In this document: one piece after another, positions 48,170-59,004 of the stretch
How positions within the stretch are numbered: position 1 is the first letter of the stretch
Layout of the letters: every line of letters begins with the position of its first letter
DNA from: Puffinus mauretanicus
Lineage: Eukaryota; Chordata; Aves; Procellariiformes; Procellariidae
Reading direction: 5' to 3'
DNA: 64,000 nucleotides
Assembly: GCA_023333565.1 (NCBI GenBank)
Contig: JAJKFH010000205.1
Span: forward strand, 1,178,001-1,242,000
Notes under the pieces: generated by a model
Databases searched by the model: none
What the model was told of the DNA's origin: nothing
What the model saw: only the letters and a program-made list of their open reading frames with translations
Translations under genes and position numbers: made by a program

Positions 48170-50880
48170 TGTTTTGCTTGAAGTTTCCACCTTGTGGGTG
48201 CGTACTGCTGACTTCACATTTGCTGTGGTGTGAACTTCACATCTGTGAATGGATGACAGGAAAGATTAATAACCCCGCGTTCCCCTTCTCCTTGACTGTG
48301 GGCCTATCTAATGAATAAATATATAAATAAATAACAGAGCTTAAAATCACCTAAATAGAGACCCAGAGCCTGGGAGAAAACAATATTTTGCTGAATCTAG
48401 TCTTTAAAAAAAAAAAAAAAAACAACAGCAACAAAAAAACCCCACAACCTCTAATGATCTCTAGTTTACATACTCGGCAATTTTTTTCCTAAATACTTTA
48501 TGGGAAAAAAGAAAAGTTAGAGGCAAAGGAATGAGTCCTTTCTCCTGAGCCAATTAAAGGAAAAGTGATTTAAAAGCGATAATACAGAAGATACAAGAAA
48601 CACGGGAAGGAAATGTAGATGCCCCACAAAAAGCAGAGCTGTCAGACGAGCTATCAGGACGAGATCCCTCTCAGTAACAACTCGCACACGGCCGTGGAGA
48701 AATCACACTGCAGAGCCTTAACACTAAACCCAGGAAGGTATTTCTGGCCAATTCCAGCTTTTCCATGCATGTGAAAATCTCTGCCTTTGGCTCCAGACCT
48801 GATTACACCATCCACAGCAACTTATCCAAATAGGTGTTTCCCATCACAATTTAGGTTTGACTACTTTTTGGCCAATTCCTCATTTGTAAGTTGATCATTT
48901 GACTTAATTAAGTCTTAAGTGAAAGCAGAGGCAAATAGAGTGAGCAGCTCTACATACACTGCATCTTCAGCATCTTTGGAGAAGGAGGGGGGGAGCTTTG
49001 CACCTAACTCATTCTCACTTTAATCCCTCACCTCTCTCTTGGTCTAAAGAAGATCTCACAAGATCTTTTCTTTTTGAGGGAAGAGCGACCCATCAATGGA
49101 TAGCTTTAGGAGGAGACATTTCACCTAGCGAACAGCAGTCTGCCTAGCCTGTGGCTGTAGGTCAGATCTGATGGAGGTCATAACGGCAACAAGTCTTGGG
49201 GTCTCAAGTCACTACCCCCAGGAAATCACGTGTAAAGCACCATTACAAATGCTACAGTTTGATCCAAAGGCATTCAGCAAAAATTGATGCACAAAAGCAG
49301 GGGAAAGTGGGGGGAGAAATAATTAAACCAGGAACTCAGCTCCACTTTCTGCTCTTGGGCAAAGTTGTCACCAGCTTTGCCGTGTCCTTTGCACAAGCAC
49401 AAATAGAGGAGTAATCCCCCACTCACTCACTCACATGTTTTATTGCATTTTTGTTAAGTGCTGGAGAATCTGTCCAAGAGGAAACGCCACGTATCCTTCA
49501 TCACCTCCTGCCCCCCAGCCCCGGTGCAGGCCGGGGGAACGAGCATCTCTTGATCATATTTTTTCCAGAGTAATTTTTTCAGAGCTGTAGGGGAAGGAGA
49601 TCACAGATAGGAATCACCACGCTCATATGCAGCCTCAAGAAACAAAAAGCCATAGTATGAAAATCCTAACACAGCTCATTTAACCTCTGCTTAAGCTTCC
49701 AGCCCTGGCCACCTTCGCTGCTTTAGAGGAAGAAGATGTCCTTCTACATTTTCATCCAGCTGGAGCAGAGATCTCCAAATCACCCAGTTAAGGCTGCCCT
49801 CCACTACCATCCCTGGAAGTGACAGCGGCTGAACGTGGACCTGTGTGGACCCAAAGACAAGATGACAGCAAGGAGAGCTGAAACGCGCCATTTCTGATGC
49901 CCACTTGACCCCAAACGCTTGTTTGCTCTGCTGGGGTCCGAGGACAGGACCACAAACCTGAACATTCGCAGAACATTTCTTCCTGACCCCGAGAGTGATA
50001 AATCTGTCCCTTGCAGACCAGGACTAAGATTACCCTTTATTTGACTCCACATCATCTGTCACCATCACCTTACCTGCTCTTTGCTGAGCCTCAGCCTCTC
50101 CCAGCCCCGGGCAGCAGCAGTTTTACGAGGCAGCTGCACTTATTCACAGAAGCTTTTCCTTCTGCTGCTCTCATCTTTGCTTTCAGCGATGCTGCTCGCT
50201 CCTCTGCCCTGAGCAAGGGAAAAAGAAAGCAGCAGGATGAACACACTCCTTTGCTGCCCTTCAAAACCTTAAATTCCCCCCTGTCCCTCCACTGCTGCCG
50301 TTCAGCGTGGAGGAGACTTCTAGCCTGCAGGAGCCAAATTAAGTGTCTCCTATAGCAGGCAAATCCCCAGTTTCTCCCATTTTTCTTTGAAACACCTGAA
50401 ACTAAACGTGGCAGCAAGGTCCTGGCCTCAACAACCTTGTCTGGGAAGGCGTGGGGGTGCCTGCATGGCAAAACCTGGTTGCTCTTTCTAAGGTCATCTG
50501 TGCATCTAACTGGGTTATTGCAATAGAAAAAGACCTTTTAAACCTTCTTTAAAAAATACCTTCTTAAAAAAAATCAGCAATGTAACAAATATAAGCTATT
50601 CTAAATTGGTTTATTAGGTTAAGGAGGTCTGCAGCTGCATGCAACATCTGGCCTTTAAAAAAAAGAAACAAAGAAAAATGGACACAAAGCTCATCCTTGC
50701 TAACTCTTGTACACATGAGTAATTTTACTTGGGCAAATTTACCAGATAAGGCCCATAAAATCATGTGGAAACCCTAGAAAAATTATAGTCATCCTGTCAT
50801 CTTTTCATAAATATTATGTCACACACACACGCACATTTTTTTAAATGGTAGTTTTAAAATTACTATTATTAATGAAGAAA
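48170..50880. other. Noncoding stretch, no gene recognised
   Basis: Includes A17 at 48406-48422 followed by CAACAGCAAC and another A run. Open frames of up to 126 codons (50091-50471 minus, mirrored by 50011-50355 plus) have no known domain. (AC)n with one interruption lies at about 50820-50835. Confidence 0.65.
48406..48422. repeat. Poly(A) run
   Basis: Seventeen consecutive A residues followed by CAACAGCAAC and A7. No retroposed body is recognisable upstream. Confidence 0.85.
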
Positions 50881-50885
50881 AATAT

Positions 50886-50955
50886 TGGGCCTAATCTTCC
50901 AGTTTTCATTTAGCAAAACAGCTACTATAATGTACCACAGGATCAGGCCCAGTGC
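50886..50955. repeat. Ancient interspersed repeat with inverted ends (internally deleted)
   Basis: TTGGGCCTAATCTTCCAGTTTTCATTTAGCAAAACAGC...CACAGGATCAGGCCCAG matches the two ends of the sauropsid motif 'GGGCCTAATC.T.C..TTCA.TTAAGCAAAACTCCC ... TGCAGGATCAGGCCC'. The termini TTGGGCCTAATC and GATCAGGCCCAG are inverted repeats of each other, with one mismatch. The middle ('ATTGACTTCAATGGG') is missing. Confidence 0.65.
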
Positions 50956-51099
50956 AGTCAATTTTACAATTCTTCTCTTGCATTCCGATTTTAAAATAAA
51001 GCAATTTTTCTCCCTGGAAATTTTGCAATATACATGAATAATAAACTGCTCTAAAATGATAGTGACCTTCAGGCTTTAAATTTGAAAAGAAATCTAGAT

Positions 51100-51830
51100 G
51101 GAAGAAATAAATGCAGTGTAAATAACCACTGGGTAATTAAATTTATTTTTAAATAGCATCAAAGTTCAGAAGAAAGAGAATAACAAAGAATATCTCATAT
51201 AGACATGCACAAAGGCTGTGTCTGTATAATTAGTTATCTAGCAGTAACCAAAGTCTTTTTTGTACAGATTGATTATTTTTGAGATTGCATCTTGCAAATC
51301 CGAACTAGAAATGCTTTTTGTGCAGCGTTCAAACATGAAGATGCCTTTGGTAACACTACAGGCTGAGGATCCCAAATAGATATTTAATTTAGATTGAACA
51401 GGACACTTATGCCATGGTAAATAAATCAGTTTATTAATTAAAGTATTTTCATTGATGTTTAATGGCTATCATATCTATGGAATTGCTGTTAATCCAAAAT
51501 AAATGTGTTTAATAATCAATTGATATTTGTTTATAATGCAATAATTGTCTTCTTAAATCAGAATTAAATGCCTATTAGGAAATGTTAACTTAAAGCTTTA
51601 CTAAGACTTCTGAATAAGGGTATAATTAATAATTCTCTTACTTCTTGAAAAGGAGTAACAAATTAATTGTCAAAACATTGTAATGTATGTCGTGAAACCC
51701 CACAAATGAGAACTTTGAATTGTTAAGTACAAAGAAGAGATAACTGTTCCTAAGAGCAGACTAAAAATTCTGCATTATAATTATTACATTTAGTAGGATT
51801 TCTTCTACTGGGTTTTAATAAATCTGAAGT
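51100..51830. promoter_or_regulatory. Long AT-rich candidate regulatory block
   Basis: About 700 bp has no open frame of 60 codons and few homopolymers. Homeodomain-, POU- and forkhead-like words are very dense: CAGTTTATTAATTAAAG, TCATTGATGTTTAATGGC, AATAATCAATTGATATTTG, TTTATAATGCAATAATTGTC and ATAATTAATAATTC. The sequence is complex rather than repetitive, which is unusual for neutral AT-rich DNA. Vertebrate ultraconserved developmental enhancers often look like this. No alignment was available, so this stays an inference. Confidence 0.35.
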
Positions 51831-51839
51831 CTTTTGTTT

Positions 51840-53325
51840 TAATCAAATTGTTTGATGACTGGGAGAAGAAAAAGAGAGGAGGGATATCTTAATTTCCTTA
51901 TTTCCTTACAGCTACTTGCAAAATAGCTGCTCTGAGTTCGACAGATTTTCCTTTCCAAAAGCAATTCTGTATTATTGAAAATTCCAAAGTTCTTTTTCTT
52001 TTTGATTCCTTTTAAATGCATGTTTTCTTTTAAAAGTCAGGGAGAAAAAAAGATTACAGTTAACTCATTGGCTTTAATTGCAAACATATCCCTTCCCATC
52101 AGCACGGCACTTGATCAAAATGCCAGAAATAAATATATTAAGACATCCATCAGTTTCATGTCCCCGCTGTCATTTTTTTAAAGAAGTTGCAAAGCGTCTG
52201 TTATTCCCATCCTAAGGGCTGGGCTGAGCCGCGCCGGGGTTTCTGCCGCTTTTCAAGGACTGAAGAATTATTTGTTTCAGTGGTGGCAGCCTTGCACCCA
52301 CCGGGAAACATCAACAGCAGATGCAGGAGAACCACGAGCTTCAGCTGCCTGTGACCAGCAGCAGCAGCTGGGGAACATCACGCCAGGGAATGGGTTCCCC
52401 AGGCACTACAGGGACCGAGGAGAGAGAGAAAGAGGCTCTAATCCACGGGTGAAAGTCAAATAATAGATGCTTGTGAGTCAGAAGTACATTGATGGTCTTA
52501 AAGTGAAGTTGCTCAGGAGAGGAAGCTGGGTACCACTGAAGATGCTCTGGGCAATTCAGGACTTGCCCCTGCTTCGCGCAGTGGCATTTGGCCACATCAA
52601 TGTTTTTTATAAATAGGTTGCAGTGAGGAGGGTGTAAGAGCAGTTCAGTTCTATTTAAGGAGTAGTGATGTTTTACAAAGGAACCGAACAGGTTTGAACA
52701 AAGCGACACCTCGTTTTTCTTTCGGTCACCACTCAGGAAACGATAGCCTTGTCCACTTCTGACAATTATCTCTATTAACGACCCAAAGCACATGCAGACC
52801 TTCAAATTGTTCTTTTCCTAACATTTTAAAAAAGAAAAGGAAAAAAAAAAGGAATTTGGTGTGTTTCCAAGTCCTTTCAGACAGCTATTGGAGTTATAAA
52901 AAGAAATAATGCTCACAACTAAGTGACCAGTAAAAAAAAGTCAATCCACCATTTCCTTGAGTTAGCAAATCAAACTGAAACAAGCAGTGCTCTCACTCTT
53001 TCTTTTTGCTATTTGTGATGACTTTTAGCACGGGAGTCTCCTGACACGAATATTTATAGGAATCACCAGTTCGGGGAATCTGGATTTCGAACACAAAAAT
53101 CCACGTTGCGTCTGTCTTGTCAAGGCAGAAAAGCCCCATCGGGTGATCTAGCCCTCAGTCAGACGGGAGGAACGGGTCAAAAATTCGCAGAAAAAGGATT
53201 AGTCACCAAGTATCCAGCATGTAATGAATAGAGGAACACATACAAAAACCAGACTGCTCGGACAGTTTGCAAATAGAAAGGGAATAAATTCTCTTAATGA
53301 ATTATTCAGGATGCGGTCAGCTCTA
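51840..53325. other. Noncoding stretch, no gene recognised
   Basis: A GC-richer point lies at about 52215-52245. A 154-codon minus-strand frame (52341-52805) has no recognisable domain. An A10 run lies near 52841-52850. Confidence 0.65.
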
Positions 53326-53327
53326 CC

Positions 53328-53385
53328 TTGGGCCAAATTTATCTTCCACAGGAGCAAATGCAACTCCCCATAAAGTTCACGGCAC
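53328..53385. repeat. Ancient interspersed repeat motif (decayed)
   Basis: TTGGGCCAAATTTATCTTCCACAGGAGCAAATGCAACTCC (in pieces) resembles the sauropsid dispersed motif 'GGGCCAAATTCATC.CTGGTGTAA.TGCAACTCCATTGA'. The complementary half is not preserved. Confidence 0.45.
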
Positions 53386-53389
53386 TTTT

Positions 53390-53900
53390 AACAGGAGGCT
53401 TACTGCGGTGCTCATCGGCGTGCTCTCAAAGCCTTACACTGGAGACTAATTTCTCTGGAAGCCTCTGTCAAGTGGTTCAAATTTCTAATAAAAATGTTAA
53501 CTTCCATAAAGGAGGAAAGTACATTTTTGGTAACAGATATTGCATGCCCCAGCCCAGAAGTCTTTCATAAACCTTTTATAAAATGTTTGCTTGTGTTGGT
53601 TAAGTAATTAACAATATTCCAGGAGACCATCAGCTACCAGAATCTCATTGTCCTCTCTGCATGTGAGCTAGAGTGTATAAATATATAAAAAAATAAAATT
53701 CTTGTCACTTGAAGCTGCGTGTGTGCACAGCTCTTACAACCAAACTCCAGCGAGTCAAAAGAATCACCACGTCTATGCAATACAACCATAATTAAACACT
53801 CAAGCCCTGTCATAACAGCAGTCAGAGCTGAAAAGATCTGACATCCTTAGCACCAGTTCACTTGGAAAAGAAGCACGTTGCAGAAGAGAGCTCACCCCCT
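53390..53900. other. Noncoding stretch, nothing recognised
   Basis: No open frame above 80 codons and no repeat that I can name. Confidence 0.6.
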
Positions 53901-53902
53901 TT

Positions 53903-53970
53903 GAAGAGAAAAAGAAAGAGAAAGAAGGACGGAGAGAAAAAGAAGGAGAGAAAGAAAGAAGGAAGAAGAG
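53903..53970. repeat. (GAAA)/(GAAG)-like purine microsatellite
   Basis: Nearly uninterrupted A/G over 68 bp, as irregular GAAAG, GAGA and GAAGG units, with one C at about 53930. Confidence 0.9.
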
Positions 53971-53974
53971 CTAT

Positions 53975-56120
53975 TATTTTGCACAGCAGAATATTGAATT
54001 CTCTCATTTCTTTATAATTTCTATATAATTTAGGATCTAAAATGCTTTCATTTTAATTGAAGAATCCACTTCTTCTAATTCACTGCACTGGTTTAAATTT
54101 TACCAGCTAAGTGTTCATTGATTACAAGGAAAGAGGAGCACTTCAAAACATCATTTATTCCCTTACACACGTAGGAAGGCCAGTGCTTAATATTTGCATA
54201 TAGACCTGGGTAGGTTTGAGGGCTTCCTCAACATTTAGAAGAATGATATGGTCTAACACCATCTCCGGGATGCCAGCCTCCCAGAAGATTGAAAAATGTT
54301 ACCCTCTTACAATCGTAAAAATAAAAATAAAAGTTCCAAGCTTAAAAAGGAAAAGTAAATATCTTCGAATAGCAAAGATAAATTACATTTTACAATTGTA
54401 ACATCTATAACATTTACCATTTTAAAATAAATGTAAAAATTAAAGTGATTGAAAAATTAATAAAAAACATAATTTCAAGATCTCCAAACAGCTTTTTTCC
54501 CCGTGAATCAAGCCCAGCTCAGTGGAAAGCCCCAGAGCTCCATCTTGTGGCTTTTCTGTTCCGAGGAAGGGAAAAGAATTAAAAAGAAAGGTAATTTTGT
54601 TATTAAATCCCTCTAAAATGCAATTTCTTTTGCTGGCATCACACGTAGAAGCAAGGCAGAGAAGAAAAACATCCAACAAACTATTTTTTGCTCTATTTTG
54701 CTGTGCAGTGGCATCTCCTTTTTTGCTTAAGGAAAAATTCTCTGCTTTTTCCTAACCCACAGCCCATTGCAAAACCATTGCCAACAGTAGGACCTAAATT
54801 AAATAAGTCTGTGGTCTGGAAGAGAAAGTTGCTGGGCTGGAGAAGGGCATAGCATAGAGCAGAGAGGCCACACAGCTCCCAGTTGAAACCAGTTTGCAGT
54901 TGTTCGGCACGATTACTTCTCTCCCCACAAGCGCCCTCCTTAATCCCGAAAGAAAAGGGATATTTGGGCCTCCTGCATCCCGGGCCCTGCAGTTATTTTC
55001 TACTTTTGTTATTTACCATTTTACGATCTTCGCAGTAGGATGCCAGAGAATTTCTGAACCGAACGTTCTCGCCTTGCAGGAGAGCTGCGCCCGCCGCGGG
55101 GCTGACCCCGCTCCTCCGCTGCCCCGGACCTGCAGGTTCTGCTGCGCAGACAGTCGGGCTCTGCCACCCATGAGAAGCTCAAGGATCAATTTCTAGGTGC
55201 TATGGGGAAAAAGAGAGAGATAATAAAAGATAAATAAAAATTAAGAAGGCGCAACCCGCTTATCTGATGGAGAAAAGCTTCTAGCTCTGTCATAAAATGG
55301 GGCCATTTCAATATTGCAACATGCAGTTGGGGAGATGCAAGATTCCGCTTAAACTTTACTCAGACACAGATAAAGCAGACAAGTCTGCTCCTGTAGACTT
55401 TTGTAACGTGATTTTTATTTTTTTTTTAATCCTGAATCAGTAACAGATTAATTGTCTTTCCCCACTCTGAAACGGGATCCTCCTTAGGAGGCTATTGATC
55501 CGTTTCCCATAGGAAACCATGCTCAAAATTCAGATCTCCACTCTGTGTTCAGTCCAATCAAGGCTGAAGATATATTTTTGGGAGGCTCATAAATCTTTGA
55601 GCCTCATTAATTTAAAATCAAGCCAGGGGAAAAAAAAAAAAAAGTGAGTTCTTGAGTTCTTGTAGAAACATCTCCATTATATGACAAAACAGGCAGCACC
55701 AGAGCTATAATGCACTGTGCATTTTATCAAAATATCCCCCACGGAGAAGCAAATGGCTCTATGAATTTGCAATGAAGCAAAGTGTCTGGTGCCCTCAGGT
55801 GACTCGTTTGAAACTGGCCCGCTTGCCACCCATGCTCACCGTCATCAGGCAAGCCATGCAAAGCCAGCCCTGCTCCAGCCACGGCTAATTCACACTCATG
55901 GCTGTGGCAGGAGTGGACATAGCCCAGGTAATCTGACTCAAGCCAAACAAGGGGCTGACGGCAGCTAAACGAAGGAAGGAAGGGTAGTAATGAACAGCAA
56001 GGAGTCACTGAGCAGTGAAACCTCTCCCCTAACACTTGTAACCTGCACTGGTTATACCAAAACCAAGAAGGAGACCCTGAGAGTCAGCCAGATCTTACAC
56101 ACGGGTCTACTGAATAAGAT
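53975..56120. other. Noncoding stretch, AT-rich then mixed
   Basis: 54290-54480 is AT-rich with AAAATAAAAATAAAAG. A small CpG-containing patch lies at 55085-55160. A14 lies at 55630-55643. Open frames of up to 102 codons are unremarkable. Confidence 0.6.
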
Positions 56121-56124
56121 CAAG

Positions 56125-56335
56125 GTGCCGGAGAGAAAGAAGCCATCCGGCAAGGTCTGGTGCTGGGCAGCACATAGAGACGAGAAGAGGTTTTCTGTGC
56201 TGGCAGGCGCAGCGGGAGTCCATTCCCTGCCCAGCTCGGTCGTGCAGAGCCCGGCCATCGCCCGCCCCGGGAGCCCCCAGCACCGGTGCCGCCGCAGCCC
56301 CGCAGAGGGCTGAGCAGAAGTGGGCAGACGTCTCT
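56125..56335. other. CpG-rich islet
   Basis: By eye about sixteen CpG dinucleotides lie in roughly 210 bp (for example CCCGGCCATCGCCCGCCCCGGG and CACCGGTGCCGCCGCAGCCCCGC, shown in part). Overlapping stop-free frames on both strands here reflect GC content. It might be a small CpG island, or merely GC-rich DNA; no promoter element or exon is visible. Confidence 0.4.
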
Positions 56336-56839
56336 GCTGTCCTTGGGAGGGTTGGAGGTCGGCCTAGGAACAGCTGGCTCATCCACAGCTAAAAATAATC
56401 AGCGTCTTCCTATATGTGATAGGAATCTTAGGAAACACATTGTCAAGTTCAGGGAAGGGCTAATGGCCATTTCCCCAAATCCATTTGTCTTCTGGCACTA
56501 GGTCGTGCAACCTTTACTCATCCTGGGACAGGACTTTGCTCCTTCAGGACTTCCACTGGGAATAATGTCACTCTCCTGGATTAAAAAGGAAATAATGTAT
56601 GAAAAGGAGCAGGGAGGAGCAGAAGGATGGGGTGCAGCTCCAGAGATGTTAGAGGACCTTTGCAGAAGAGCCAAGGCCACATCGCCAGCAACTTGAAGTC
56701 CACAATTAAGGAGAATAAAAGCGAAGCCAAGAGAAGGGAGAGTGCAGTATAGATCTAAGGTAAAAAGACAGTAGTTCTCAGCAAAGGATTTTTTTTTTTT
56801 AAGAGGAAACTTCTACAAGGCAGAGGAGCTGAGGGTGAG

Positions 56840-57040
56840 CAGGCAGCCAGGTGGCACCAGGACGGCGTTTGCCAAGGCTCGGGAGGGGCACGGGAGGGGA
56901 GATGAAGCCCATGGAGATGCTCAAGGTGGGAGCAGGCGTTACGGCAAGAGGTGTCGTGGGTGCCCCGGCGGGACGGCGGGACAGCGGCAGCGCGGGCGGC
57001 TGCTGGGAGGTTTGGTAGCACTGGGCCGGCTTCTCAAGCC
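56840..57040. other. CpG-rich islet with imperfect GGCGGGACGG repeats
   Basis: GC-rich DNA with GGCGGGACGGCGGGACAG and GCGGCAGCGCGGGCGGC, which provide SP1-like GGGCGG words. It includes the G-quadruplex motif at 56881-56899. No gene start can be defined. Confidence 0.4.
56881..56899 (+). other. Canonical G-quadruplex motif
   Basis: GGGAGGGGCACGGGAGGGG has four G-tracts with loops of 1, 3 and 1. Short loops predict a stable quadruplex. It lies inside a CpG-rich islet, a common location for promoter quadruplexes, but no promoter is demonstrated. Confidence 0.8.
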
Positions 57041-57044
57041 AAAC

Positions 57045-58480
57045 TTCCTTAGTGCAGGTAGGGAAGGACTGCAGCTAGGGGTGTGTTAATAAATAAATCT
57101 GAACTCCTCAGCTAGCCTTGTGGAGCATGAAAAGAAGAAAAAAATCATATTGGACAGATGTAAATTTGAGGTAAACGTGCAAATAGGATAACTAGACCAT
57201 GTATATATTCATATCTCTCTTTTTTCCTAGACTCATTTATACAACGGGCTGTATTTATATTTCAAAATACTTCCCACCAAAAAAAAAAAAAACACTTGAG
57301 AGGATACAGGAGTTGACTGACATCTTATTTCTCTGTGTTTGCAGTTTTTTGCCATGCAGGGCATAATCTGGTTCTTAGGGAGTTAATGCACCTGCCATTC
57401 CAGTGCTGACAAGCAGTTTTTCAGAGGAACATGGAATTTTATTTATTTATTTATTTATCTAAGGAGCCCTGAAAATTGTACTCGGGAGACTTCTTGAGTA
57501 CTGCCAATAACTAGCAGGTACCAACACATGTACATTTTTGACTGCACTATGATTGATGGTGCTTATTTGTGGCTTGCTGCCTAAACCTCTCCTTTTCCTT
57601 TGCTTTGTGTCTGTCTCTCTCGCTAGGGCTTTTTTTGTGTGTGGGGTTTTTTTTTTTTTTAAATAATAAAGACACTTTAGCCATTTGGGTTGGGGGGAAG
57701 AGGGAAGAAGCAGGGGAGGAATGATTTATCTGGTGCCTCTGTTGTCTTTGAGCTGCTCTATTCCACGGAGAGTTTCAGAGCAGTGAGCGGTCGGTGGAGA
57801 GAAATTGAGACCTACGGGCAGGGAGGACTTAGGGTTGATGAACCGGAGCTATGGACACAAACTGGCAAAACCCTGCAGGAGCACGGCTGGGGGGGAAACC
57901 CACCTTCTGAGTTTGGTCCTGCTTCCAGAGCCCACACCGAACTTCTTCCCTCTCCAAAGTCAAGAGACCCAGCTAATTCCCACAGGCAAAAAGATCAATC
58001 CTCATTTCTCTACCCCTCCTTCCCTATCTTCACCTCCTTGAAGCAGAGTCTCTGGGGTTGGGAAGTCCATATAGGAGACACAAGGCTCTAGAAAACAGCA
58101 GAAGCCTGTAAAATCCACAAACAGTCGCTTGCCCATCCAGCCTTTACAAGCCTCCATCCAACAACTGAGCCAATCTGAACAGGTTTACAGTGAACCCAGA
58201 CAAACCTCTGAGCTGGATGCTATTTCTCCTTCAATTCCGCAGATGACTAATTGCTTTTATCACTTTTTCTAAGCCCCTCTACACCTGCACAGCACATTGG
58301 GGAAAGGCAGAGGAGTGTTTTCCATTTCCCTCGCACACAAGTTAACCTGTTACTTTTCTTTCAAAGGAAGAAAATTGATCTGGTGAAAGCTTAAGCATAA
58401 AGTGCCTGGCAAGAAAACAGAAATAGCAATAGGTCTACCAGGAGATCATTTTGATTTTGCACAGCTGAATCCAGCCAGAA
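57045..58480. other. Noncoding stretch with several simple repeats
   Basis: A14 at 57279-57292, (TTTA)n at 57437-57460, and T14 at 57647-57660 preceded by a GTGTGTGGGG segment. 57687-57720 is G-rich purine sequence. A 133-codon frame starts there (57690-58091) but shows no domain. Confidence 0.65.
57437..57460. repeat. (TTTA)n microsatellite
   Basis: TTTTATTTATTTATTTATTT followed by ATCT: about five to six units of the tetranucleotide. Confidence 0.9.
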
Positions 58481-58489
58481 GTCGCTGCT

Positions 58490-59000
58490 TTGCTCCATGC
58501 AGCCATATGGGAGCTATTCACGGCAGCGCGGTCGAAGCAGGGCGCGTGGCACAGCCTCTGCACCAAACGAGACGAGCTACGAACGAAGACCCAAAGCCTC
58601 CAGCCTGGAGAAGTTCAAAGCTCCTGACACCTCATCCACAAGGCAAGCCTGCAAGGAAATCAAACGCCAAATGAATTTCAGCCAGATACAGGGGCGCTTA
58701 TTTCCGGCGCTTTTTACAAAGACATCTCCGTGTGAACGCGCACATGCGGTACACGTGTACTACACATTGTGCCGCCAACGCTTGCTGCCGCATCACTTAA
58801 ACACGGGGCAAAACAGCAGTACTTGATGCCGCGCTGCTGTCTGCAGCTGGTTTCGTTTTACCCTGAGCAGCGAAAGCCAACAGGGCGGTGCAGGGCTCCC
58901 GGTGAGCTGGGAGATGCACAAGCGTGTGTCAGCGGAGGGGGCAGCTCGTTGCTGCCCGGGGTGTCCGCAGCACGGTAGGAAAAGACAAGATGAATCCCTT
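58490..59000. other. CpG-containing GC-rich stretch
   Basis: Scattered CpGs (CAGCGCGGTCGAAG, AACGCGCACATGCGG, GTGCCGCCAACGC) with frames of 90-151 codons on both strands, none recognisable. It may be part of a looser GC-rich domain toward the right edge. Confidence 0.3.
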
Positions 59001-59004
59001 GTTG

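Noticed and set aside
47854..48318. 154-codon Ser/Phe/Pro-rich frame
   Set aside because: It follows directly from the polypyrimidine tract, which lacks stop codons in this frame; no protein family is recognisable.
52341..52805. 154-codon minus-strand frame
   Set aside because: The translation shows no recognisable motif, no splice framework or conserved context is visible, and chance frames of this size occur elsewhere in the window.
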